Positions 24,307-33,267 of a DNA stretch of 64,000 nt are shown here, one piece after another. The notes beneath the pieces were generated by a model. The model searched no databases. It had not been told where the DNA came from and saw only the letters and a program-made list of their open reading frames with translations. Origin of the DNA: Stenogyne calaminthoides (Eukaryota; Streptophyta; Magnoliopsida; Lamiales; Lamiaceae); the NCBI GenBank assembly GCA_037126765.1, contig JBBCBC010000030.1, positions 1,474,453-1,538,452 on the forward strand, given 5' to 3'. Within the stretch, counting starts at the first letter, position 1. Every line of letters starts with the position of its first letter. A program made the position numbers and the translations under genes.

Positions 24307-25000
24307 GTGAGCGATCTATTGGAGTCGTGGATGTTAGATTCTGGAGCATCGTTTCATTCGTGCAGTAGTGCTGACGTAATGGAGAAGTACACTTCCGGGA
24401 GACATGTGTTACAGTTGAAAGATGTTAGACATATTCCTGGTTTGAAGAGGAATTTAATTTCAGTTGGGCAGCTTGATGATGAGGGCTACAAGGTGACTTT
24501 TGGGTGTAACTCGTGGAAAATATCCAAAGGTTTCATGGTAGTGGCTTGAGGAAAGAAAGACCAGCAACACCGGAATGACATTACTCTTCTTGCAAGTGAA
24601 AAAGGGAATGCGAATTTGTGGCTCGCCAACATGAGTGAAAAAGGGGATGAAGGTTATGTGCTCGAAGGGTAAACTGCCAGACCTCAAGACAGTTGACATT
24701 GATTTGTGTGAGGACTGTGTATTCGGAAAATAGAAAAGGGTGAGTTTTTCGAAGGGAGACAGAGCTTTGAAGAAGCAGAAGATGGAGTTAGTTCACAGTG
24801 ACTTGTGGGGTCGAGCACCAGTGACATCCTTTGGTGGAGCATCTTATTACATGACTTTCATTGACGACTCTACGAGGAAGGTATGGGTTTATTTCTTGAA
24901 AAATAAGTCTGATGCCTTTAATGCTTTCAGGAAGTGAAAGACCCTTGTAGAAACTGAAACAGGTCTCAAGGTGAAGTGTCTGAGATCTGATAATGGTGGA
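24307..25000 (+). pseudogene. family B protease and integrase N-terminus
   Basis: Protease active site MLDSGASFHSC at 24330-24364, then LQLKDVRHIPGLKRNLISVG. Compared with the 38.7-kb fragment, which keeps GNVRIKTPNGTV, about 35 residues between YTSG and LQLKD are missing. The pre-integrase region (NLWLANMSEKGMKV) lacks the usual LWHxRLGH histidines. Stops at 24547, 24735 and 24937 interrupt it. Integrase starts with LVHSDLWGRAP and TFIDDSTRKVW, which carry the first two catalytic Asp. Confidence 0.85.
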
Positions 25001-25835
25001 GAGTTTCAAGGAATTCTGTGAGGCGAATGAAATTTGGATGGAGAAAATCGTTAGAGGAACCCCCCAGCAGAATGGTGTGGCAGAACGTATGAACAAGACC
25101 CTATGTGAACGTGCTAGAAGCATGAGATTGAAGTGTGGACTGCCAAAGATGTTTTGGGCAGAGGCAGTTAACACAACAACTTACTTGATAAACAGAGGAC
25201 CTTCAACTCCTTTGGAAAATGACATACCAGAGGAGGCCTGGTCGGGAAAGGAGGTAAATCTGTCTTTTCTTCGAGTATTTGGGTGTGTTGCATATGTTCA
25301 TGTTGATGCTATGAGTAGAAGTAAGCTAGATGCTAAATTTGTTAAGTGTATGTTTGTTGGATATGGCGGTGATGAGTTTGGCTATCGATTTTGGGATGAG
25401 GAAAACCGAAAGGTAATTCATAGTCGAGATGTCATATTTAATGAACAGGTTATGTACAAAGACAGGTTGGGGATATCCAAAGAAGGTGGTTCTGAGTCTC
25501 AGGTTGTGGAGTTAGACATTTCGAACTCGGGTGGGAGCAAAGGGGTTCTAGATGATCAGGTGATTGTTGAGGAAGAACCAAGTACACCACCACCAACAAT
25601 TCCGCTGCCGAGATCCACGAGAGAACGGAGATCTCCTGATAGGTATTCACCCTCCCTCCATTATTTATTGTTGACTGATGGTGGTGAACCTGAATGTTAT
25701 GCAAAGGCAACACGTAGTGAACAGGTTGACAAGTGGAAACTTGCAATGGATGATGAGATGAATTCATTGATGACCAACGGAACTTGGGAGCTAGTTGAGC
25801 TTCCTAAGGGCAAGAAAGCACTGCATAACAAGTGA
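24985..25835 (+). pseudogene. family B integrase C-terminus and linker
   Basis: Open frame with RGTPQQNGVAERMNKTL (catalytic Glu), FWAEAVNTTTYLINRGPSTP, FGCVAYVHVDAMSRSKLD and the SRDVIFNE motif, then the linker ERRSPDRYSPS leading into KWKLAMDDEMNSLMTNGTWE, the start of the reverse-transcriptase module. It ends at an amber-like break after KKALHNK (TGA at 25833) where Trp is expected. Confidence 0.88.
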
Positions 25836-26400
25836 GTTTACAGAATAAAAGAGGAGGCTGATGGAAGCAAACGCTACAAGGCAAGATTGGTTGTGAAGGG
25901 GTTTCAGCAGAAACATGGTATTGACTATACTGATGTTTTTACTCCAGTGGTGAAGCTAACTACCATTCGATTAGTTCTGAGTCTGGTGGCTGCAGAAAAT
26001 TTGGTGTTAGAACAGATGGACGTGAAAACTATCTTTCTTCATGGTGATTTAGATGAGGACATCTACATGAAGCAACCAGAGGGATACTTGTCTAAGGGGA
26101 ATAGTGAGCTATTTTGCAAATTGAAGAAGAGTTTGTACGGTCTGAAACAAGCTCCATTACAGTGGTACAAGAAGTTTGATGGGTTCATGCACGAGATTGA
26201 GATCAATTAACTCTAGTGCTCGGGAGGTGAGCAAGTTGAAGGAAAAAATGTCTGAAAGGTTTGCTATGAAGGACCTTGGAGAGGCCAAGCAAATCTTGGG
26301 TATGCGAATCGATCGTGACAAGGTGGCAGGAAAGTTGTATCTTTCACAGGCTGAATACATAAAGAAATTCTTGGAGAGATTTAGTATGGAAGATGCAAAG
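25836..26400 (+). pseudogene. family B reverse transcriptase lacking the catalytic centre
   Basis: Contains ARLVVKGFQQKHGIDY, QMDVKTIFLHGDLDEDIYMK and SLYGLKQAPLQWYKKFDGFM. It then jumps at about 26195-26225 directly to REVSKLKEKMSERFAMKDLG in another frame. The roughly 50 residues that normally lie between, including the YVDD active site, are deleted. The enzyme would be inactive even without the stops. Confidence 0.9.
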
Positions 26401-27152
26401 CCAGTTCGGGTCCCGTTGGGAAGTCAGTTAAAGCTATCCAACAAGGACTCACCTAGTAGCGAAGAGGAGCGGACCTACATGCAAAACACTCTGTATGCTT
26501 CAGCAATTGGAAGTTTCATGTATGCCATGGTGTGTACAAGACTAGATATTGCACAAGCGGTGGGAGTTGTTAGCCGGTTTATGGGCAATCCGGGTAAGCA
26601 GCATTGGGAGGCAGTAAAGTGGATCCTAAGGTACTTGAGTGGTACTACTGAACAAGCTTTGTGCTTTGAGGGCAAAAGCATTGGGTTGGCAGGATATGTT
26701 GATGCAGACTTGGCATCAAATGATCTCGACAAAAGGAGGAGTACTACAGGGTATGTGTTTACTTTTGGTGGTACAACAATCTCTTGGGCTTCTAAGTTGC
26801 AAAAGATCGTAGCTCAGTCCACTGCAGAAGCAGAGTACGTTGCAGTCACTGAGGCTAGTAAAGAAATGGTTTGGTTGCAGAATCTGTCGTGTGAGTTGGG
26901 GAAGGAGCAAAAGGATTTAATATTCTGTATAGTGACAGTCAGAGTGCTATTCACTTGGCGAAGAATTCGGCCTTTCACTCGAGGACGAAGCACATTGAGT
27001 TGAGGTATCATTACATTCGTTACCTCATTGAGAACAAGATCTTACAGCTGATGAAGATCCGGGGAAGTGAGAATCCTGCTGATATGTTGACTAATGTTGT
27101 GACCTTAGAGAAGTTGAAGTTATGCATGACTTCAACTGGCCTTGGAAACTGA
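26225..27152 (+). pseudogene. family B RNase H and pol C-terminus
   Basis: Frame 26176-27003 has QILGMRIDRDKVAGKLYLSQ, YASAIGSFMYAMVCTRLDIA, GYVDADLASNDLDKRRSTTG and QSTAEAEYVAVTEASKEMVW (RNase H motifs). A frameshift near 26925-26945 moves into SQSAIHLAKNSAFHSRTKHI and ENPADMLTNVVTLEKLK at 26943-27152. The polypurine tract follows about 80 bases later. Confidence 0.9.
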
Positions 27153-27238
27153 GCATAAGGCCTGACACTACTACCAGTGAGAGAGACCATTGAAATGGAG
27201 GAAACAAGTTACAGTTGGAGTCGGTCTCCAGGTGGGAG

Positions 27239-27288
27239 ATTGTTGAGTTGTGGAGACCGGGAGGCAGACCATGGGAGGTGCTCGACCA
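27239..27288 (+). repeat. family B 3' LTR, truncated
   Basis: Begins TGTTGAGTTGTGGAGACCGG immediately after the polypurine tract and matches the 5' LTR for 50 bp up to CTCGACCAAG, then stops matching. The remaining approximately 340 bp of LTR and the far MATE flank are gone, which implies a deletion at this side. Confidence 0.85.
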
Positions 27289-28429
27289 AGTTGTGGAGAA
27301 CGATTGGTTTTGACAAAGTTGCCAAGAAAAAAGTTATATTATTAATTGATCAAAAGAAAAAAATGTTCGCAACATATAAATAGAGAAAAAGACTAAGAAT
27401 AAATCAAATCTAATCTAAAAGATATTCCTAACTCAAATAAAATAATCAAAAATAAAATAATAAACTGTAAATCTAGGACAATCTTGCATATCTTGCCAAT
27501 TTTGAAGATCTTGATAAATTTTGTAAAATTTGGGACAATATCTATGATAAATATGGGATCATTTCGCAAGTAACAATTCTGGGACAATTTGATGAATAAT
27601 CTTGCACGTATTATTGGGCCCATAATGCTCATTCGCATCAGCTTCCTCCGACCCAAACTCAATTATATTGAACATTTTTATAAATTATATTTTTTTTTTA
27701 TTTATACCCTCACACACCTAAATATTACACCCAATACTACTTTTTTTTAATATAAAAGTCAATTTTATCTCATTTAATTTACACACTACTTTACCATTTA
27801 AGACAAAAACTCGTATGAGAAGGTCTCATACATGAGACGGAGTACAACTTAGCACAAATCAAAACCAACCCTTTCCAAAGTGTTAAAGCGTTAATGCCAC
27901 AATTATACTCCGTCTCATTGTGAGACGGTTTCACACAAATGTTCCTCACCATTTAATCTCCATCAAAATCAAAAATAATTTTATCTCTTTTAATAATAGT
28001 AATAATAAACAAAGTATTTTTTAGTACTCCAGTATATAGTAAATGTTCAATAAACTATGGAACAGAGGCTTTAGTTTTCACAAAATTCGTTCACACATGC
28101 ATGTAATTGCAAAACTAAATTATATTATGAAAACAATATAAAATATTTAAGAGCAGTTGGAGAGCCGGTGGGCAGTGGATATATATGTGTAGGTCGAATA
28201 TACATTGAATTATCCATTAATTGAGTAATGAACCAGAAAGTTTTTATCCTTAGCTTTCAAGCTTTAGCTTTATTCATAATGACAAGTCACTTTCTAATCA
28301 AATACTATTTAAGAGCAACTGGAGGCCTCAACTCAAGTCGTATTTCCATTGAATTTTTCAAATCTGTAGTGAAAATACCCAATACGATCCGACCCGACAC
28401 GTATAAGCACTGTAAATGGGGTTTCAGCT
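27289..28429. other. non-coding stretch
   Basis: No protein-like frame. It holds the third copy of the dispersed repeat (27840-27945), and otherwise AT-rich sequence with no MATE exon that would complete the pseudogene at 4.6-5.5 kb. Confidence 0.6.
27840..27945 (+). repeat. dispersed non-coding repeat, copy 3 of 3
   Basis: Shares CAAATCAAAACCAACCC and AAAGTGTTAAAGCGTTAATG with 1495-1590. It is flanked by GAGACGGAG and CGTCTCATTGTGAGACGG, a motif group often found at ends of short plant repeats. No clear target duplication was identified. Confidence 0.5.
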
Positions 28430-29125
28430 AGGATTTCTTTCTTTCCACGCGGAGATGTTGGGGAAAAAGAAGAGAGATAAAAACCGAGAATGGCAACCTT
28501 GATCACAAGCAGTCGAAGGTAGTAATTTTCTTTTCCTTTTTTGTTTTTTAAAGATGAACTTGTGTCTTGAATCTACAAGTGTGTTTTAATGCTAGCTAGT
28601 AAATCTGGTTGATTGTTTTTTTTTTAAGTAAAAACAACTGGAAACAAGAAGATTAGGTTTACAATTCCTCTGATCTCAAAAATATGATTGTATTTTCTCG
28701 ATTTTGAATTTTTAAATATTTTTTTTCTGGTAATATTGCTGCTCATTGATGTATTAAATTACGAATTAATTTATGATTTGAAGCTATATAACACTGCAAT
28801 AATTGTTGGTGAGTCCTTACATTAACAAGATATTGCTCTGCTCATAGGTTTAACATTTTCCGATTTGAAAATTATATATTTTGTATTTTCTCCCTTTTTG
28901 AAATTTTAAATATTTTCTTGTTTATGTAAAAATTGTTGTTGGTCCGGACATTGACAAGCACTTGAAATTATCTTTTTTTATTTTATTTTATTACGTTCTT
29001 CTTTTGTTATCGTGCTTTTTATAATTTATAAGTCATATATATAATTGATTTTTTTATAATCTTGTTTTTTTTCGCGAGGAATTGTTGTGGGAGGAACAGG
29101 AAAATTCAAATCGGTATGGACTTTT
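28430..29125 (+). repeat. left arm of a large inverted duplication
   Basis: Matches, in reverse orientation, 39895-39583 (for left-arm 28430-28770) and 31320-30770 (for 28785-29125). Shared anchors include GATGTTGGGGAAAAAGAAG / CATGTTGGGGAAAAAGAAG, TTTTAATGCTAGCTAGTA, ACATTAACAAGATATTGC, CTGCTCATAGGTTTAACA and GACATTGACAAGCA. Identity is high with small indels. A short exon-like start ATGGCAACCTTGATCACAAG at 28490, followed by GAAG|GTAGTA, is present in this arm but deleted from the other. Confidence 0.9.
28490..28519 (+). other. candidate first exon of an unrecognised gene
   Basis: ATG-led MATLITSSR followed by a plausible 5' splice site (AAG|GTAGTA). The upstream GC-balanced stretch could be a leader. 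The copy in the right arm (about 39862-39878) lacks about 22 bases covering the ATG. I do not recognise the protein; the call rests on the start-plus-splice pattern only. Confidence 0.3.
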
Positions 29126-30437
29126 TGTTAATAATTTTTTTTTCCGTAAATTAAAAAAATGTTAGTTTTTAATGTTTGTCTTATACTTCTATTATTTTGT
29201 ACTTTGACGACAAATGTTAACCCTTAATTTGAAATTTGACCACAAATGCTTAGTACCCTTTTAACTCTTCTACACAAGAATTAAATAGGGTAGTTTTTAC
29301 GGTGTTATTCCTCTGTGCCACTTTTTCATGTTCTAATTTTATTCCACCTTCTGGATATTTAACATATGAACCCAAAATCATGGTGGTTCGTTGATTTTTT
29401 TTAAAACATTCCACTTATCATTCATCTACATTATAAAATGTAGTGGAACATAAAATGTGGAACAGATGATATCATTCCAGTTTTTTACCGTTGTTATGTG
29501 AATAGGGTGGTTTTTGAAAGTGCATTTTTTATAAAGTGCACCTAGCATGTGTATGTATTTTGTGTGTATAAAGGTGGCGTGCTCATAAAATGCGCCTAGT
29601 CGTGTTGCATGTGTGTTTGTGTAATTATGTGTATCTATATATGACGCGCTCACCGTACGCGCTTACAGGTAATATGGAAAAGAACATTTAGAGACCACAT
29701 GTCATATATATGTAGACCTCAACACTTTTTGCTTGGTAGGGTTTTGAGGATATCTTTTCACCTTCGCTCTATGATAAATCTATATTATATTAAAAGACAA
29801 AGTATAGTGTGAACAAGTTTTACGGTGAAACTGGTTAAGGAGTGTGACTTTTATTACTAAAGAGTGTGACTTTTTACTGTAAAGGGTGTGATGTTTTAAT
29901 ATAAAGAGTATTACTCATAAAAGTGAAGGGTGTGACTTATATTATATCAAAGAGTATCGTAGTGATAACTGAAGGGTGTGACTTATATTACTAAAGAGTA
30001 TGTCTATAAAAAAAATCAGTTTCACGGTAAACAAATTTCATAGCATACTAACTTATATTAAAAAGCAACTTGATATGTGAAAATTTTTTTGGACAATTTT
30101 GCCTTTCTATTAATTTAAATTGTACAAATAAATCTTGCTAACTCTTTCAAAAACAAAACGACGCTCAATATGTGATGAGAGAGAAACATTAAGTGGGATG
30201 GCTAGGGATTGTGCAATTAAAATTATAATAATTTTAATTATGAACTTAATTGCATAGAATTAGAATATTAATTAAGACTAAATTGACTAACTAGAATATT
30301 TTGGAGGGTAAAATTGTCCAAAAAAGATTTGCAAACATAGCCCACTTTTTAAAATATTATAGATTATAGATAGTGTCATAGCATTTCCATTCATAAAAAT
30401 ATGCGCTCAAAACTACATGTGATGTTATTTTGTACAG
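29126..30437. other. spacer between inverted arms, AT-rich
   Basis: No protein-like frame. At 29830-30020 a motif of the form AAGGGTGTGACTTATATTAC followed by TAAAGAGTA recurs about five times in degenerate form, bounded by AAGTTTTACGGTGAAACTGG (about 29816) and the inverted CAGTTTCACGGTAAAC (about 30017), so it may be a small transposon. Confidence 0.5.
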
Positions 30438-30566
30438 GGGTGGCTTTTTCTTCTTTTGTACGCAGGGCTATGGGTTTGTACAGGGGTGGTCCGTACGATA
30501 AGGACAAGCCTGATTCATGTTCCGTCCCGTCAATAATTAAAGATGAATTAGGGTTTACAGCATCTG
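30438..30566 (+). other. exon-like block of an unrecognised protein
   Basis: 129 bp flanked by TGTACAG and GTATG, so it would be a symmetric internal exon. It encodes GVAFSSFVRRAMGLYRGGPY and then DKDKPDSCSVPSIIKDELGF. Composition is less AT-rich than the surroundings and no stop occurs in this frame. It lies between the arms of the inverted duplication and could belong to the same gene as the candidate exon at 28490. I cannot assign a family. Confidence 0.4.
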
Positions 30567-30769
30567 GTATGTTTTCAATTTTTATAAATTCTATCATACA
30601 CATTAAATAATTCACATCATCTAGTGAGTCGTGAGAGATTGTTTCATTTTCTAATTTATTTTTCAAAAATGTCTGGAGGTGCAGCTCTGATAATTAGAAG
30701 AGTAGTGTAACTGTATCTTCTGAAGCTGAAGGAATAAGAATTGGCTTCATCTCTCAGCAGGTTTTTTTT

Positions 30770-31320
30770 TAATACTTTTCCTATTCCTTCCACACCAATT
30801 CCTCCTGTAAAAGAACAAGATTATGAAAAATTTAATTATATGACTTATAAATTATAAAAAGCATGGTAACAAAAAAAGAACGGAATAAAAAAAAAAAAAA
30901 AAAAAAATAATTTCATATGCTTGTCAATGTTCGGACCAGCAACAATTTTTACAGAAACAAGAAAATATTTAAAATTTCAAAAGCTGGAAAATACAAAATA
31001 ATTTTCAATGTTAAACCTATGAGCAGAGTAAATTGCAGAAGTGGTCTCATGTGAATTTTTCATCTGCAGTTTTAGTTCCACGTTCTTTTTTTGTCTTTTT
31101 TTATGCAGAAATGATCTCATTCGATTTTTATTTAACAATTTTGGTCCCAAAAGAATTAAAAAAAAAAAATTGATCCCAAAAATTCCTTTGATTTTTGCAT
31201 GTAAAATTCAATGGACCATTTTTGTTAAAAAATAATCATTTTCATGAGGACAAATACCCATGAGCAAAGCAATATCTTGTTAATGTAAGGCCTCAACAAC
31301 AATTATTGCAGTATATATAC
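30770..31320 (-). repeat. right arm of the inverted duplication, inner part
   Basis: Reverse complement of 28785-29125, interrupted by a 231-bp insertion (31029-31259). Anchors are GAGGAATTGGTGTGGAAGG versus GGAATTGTTGTGGGAGGAAC, and CTGCTCATAGGTTTAACA. It stops at 31320, where a LINE begins; the remainder of the arm is found at 39583-39895. Confidence 0.88.
31029..31259. mobile_element. small Mutator-type MITE in the right arm
   Basis: 231-bp insertion absent from the left arm, bounded by ATGAGCAGAG (31019-31028) and ATGAGCAAAG (31260-31269), a 9-10-bp duplication with one mismatch. The ends are weakly inverted (GTGGTCTCATGTGAA versus TGTCCTCATGAAAA on the opposite strand). No coding capacity. 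Confidence 0.7.
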
Positions 31321-31664
31321 CGTTTTCATACCTTGGTGTTACAATAGGAGCAAAAGCGAACGACAGTAGCATCTGGGATCCAGTGATCAACAAGTTCAAT
31401 AGAAAATTAAGCATGTGGAAAAGCAAGAACCTATCGATGGCAGGGCGTATTACCCTTGTCAATGCGGTGCTGAACTCTATTCCGACCTATCTTCTTTCCA
31501 TATACCGAGCCCCTAAAAACATTATCCATACCCTTACCAGCCTCCAGAGAAGATTCTTGTGGGGGTGTGAGTGTCACATCCTGATTTTTTCGTAGGCCAA
31601 TTATTCATAATTTTATAAGAATTTGCAGCGGAAGTAAATGTTAAAACATGAAACATTATTGAAC

Positions 31665-32390
31665 CTTATACTGAATCACTAAAAATTTATTTGTCTAAAA
31701 CAAGATTTAATGTAATAACAGGGATGCGACTCTTATTTAAATAAAAAAAATACTTTAAATCTTAAAAGCTTTTGAATGTCAAATAACATGAATCAAAAAA
31801 TTTAATTAACCACTTGAGGCAATCCACCATCCCTCCACTAAAAATTTATTTGTCTCAAACAAGATTTAATGTAATAAAAAAACTCTTATTTAAATAAAAA
31901 AAATACTTTAAATCTTAAAAGCTTTTGAATGTCAAATAACATGAATCAAAAAATTTAATTAACCACTTGAGGCAATCCACCATCCCTCCACTAAAAATTT
32001 ATTTGTCTCAAACAAGATTTAATGTAATAACAGGGATGCGACTCTTATTTAAATAAAAAAAATACTTTAAATCTTAAAAGCTTTTGAATGTCAAATAACA
32101 TGAATCAAAAAATTTAATTAACCACTTGAGGCAATCCACCGTCCCTCCACTAAAAATTTATTTGTCTCAAACAAGATTTAATGTAATAACAGGGATGCGA
32201 CTCTTATTTAAATAAAAAAAATACTTTAAATCTTAAAAGGTTTTGAATGTCAAATAACATGAATCAAAAAATTTAATTAACCACTTGAGGCAATCCACCG
32301 TCCCTCCACCGCACTCCTTCGACTCTTATTTAAATAAAAAAATACTTTAAATCTTAAAAGCTTTTGAATGTCAAATAACATGTTCCCTCC
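31665..32390. repeat. tandem repeat of about 159 bp, roughly four and a half copies
   Basis: The anchor TACTTTAAATCTTAAAAG recurs at 31751, 31904, 32063, 32222 and 32343 (spacings 153, 159, 159, 121). The unit also contains AACCACTTGAGGCAATCCAC and AACAGGGATGCGACTC. The 153-bp unit differs by loss of the CAGGGATGCG stretch. Confidence 0.9.
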
Positions 32391-32549
32391 CACCACTCCT
32401 TCTTAATTTGAAAAATGTTAATGAGATTGGGGTGAGCAAAACCACTAGCTCAGTGAGATTCTCTTACTTTATCCAAATCAAACATAACATGTAAATAAAA
32501 TTATAAACTCACAAACATGCATACAATTTCATAAGTTTATTGGCGAGGC

Positions 32550-32650
32550 CAACCTTAGGCTTGTTGGATAAACCAACCTTAGGCTTGTTGACTGAGTCAA
32601 CCTTAGGCTTGTTGGATAAACCAACATTAGGCTTGTTGGATAAACCAACT
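32550..32650. repeat. 24-bp minisatellite, four copies
   Basis: CTTAGGCTTGTTG recurs with a 24-bp period at 32554, 32578, 32602 and, as ATTAGG, 32626. In one frame on the minus strand it reads as an 8-residue repeat (KVGLSNKP), but it lies in a non-coding LTR and has no other gene features. Confidence 0.75.
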
Positions 32651-32707
32651 GTATAGCATAGGCTGGAAGATGTAGCAACAATAATAACACTCACATGAAT
32701 ATTTAAA

Positions 32708-33267
32708 GGGACGGTGAGATTCGTACCCATTTTTCATAAGAAAAGATGATTTTTACCCACTTTATAAAAAAATGAGTTTTCTACCCAATTTTGACATAAA
32801 AAGACTCAATTACCCTTAAGTTAAATATATTCATCTTTTTCAAAAAAATGTTTGTCTCGCTGGATATAATTCTTCCTATCAAGACAATATGCAAAGTTTG
32901 AATAATATCTCGATAGATATAAAATTTGTCTCGCTGGGTATAATTCTCCCAATCGAGACAGAATTCAAACTTTGCATATTGTCTCCATGGGATGAATACT
33001 GTCTCGATGGGGAGAATTATACCCAGCGAGATAAGTTTTATATCTATCGAGATATTATTCAAACTTTGCATATTGTTTGATGGGATGAATACTGTCTCGA
33101 TGGGGAGAATTATACCCAACGAGATAAGTTTTATATCTATCGAGATATATTTAACTTAAGGGTAATTGAGTCTTTTTATGTTAAAATTGGTTAGAAAACT
33201 CATTTTTTTATGAAGTGGGAAGAAATCTTATTTTCTTATAAAATTTGGGTAAAAACACTCATTTCCC
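32708..33267. mobile_element. foldback MITE with 9-bp target duplication
   Basis: 560 bp, flanked by ATATTTAAA on both sides (32699-32707 and 33268-33276). The arms pair over more than 100 bp: AAAAGACTCAATTACCCTTA in the left arm near 32800 has its reverse complement near 33155. The centre contains repeated inverted blocks (TCTCGCTGGGTATAATTCTC and GATGGGGAGAATTATACCC). The 9-bp duplication and long inverted ends fit a Mutator-type non-autonomous element. Confidence 0.88.

Larger units (their letters stand above)
5505..27288 (+). mobile_element. Copia element, family B, interrupted by A1 and A2
   Basis: LTR retrotransposon in the MATE intron. Its 5' LTR is 5505-5723 plus 23211-23379 (about 388 bp, TGCTGAG...CTAACA), the primer-binding site TGGTATCAAGAGC is at 23383, gag-pol runs 23426-27152, the polypurine tract GGTGGGAGAT is at about 27229, and only the first 50 bp of the 3' LTR remain (27239-27288). 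A1 lies inside the 5' LTR with duplication AATAC. The truncated 3' LTR explains why no target-site duplication for B itself can be shown. The element is dead: frameshifts and stops occur in every domain, and the catalytic core of reverse transcriptase is deleted. Confidence 0.92.

Noticed and set aside
27289..27420. Search for the missing 5' exons of the MATE gene next to the truncated family-B LTR
   Set aside because: No MATE-like peptide in any frame; the far flank appears deleted or unrelated.
32509..32730. Minus-strand frame with an 8-residue repeat (KVGLSNKP)
   Set aside because: Follows from the 24-bp minisatellite in a solo LTR; no start context, homologue or neighbouring gene.
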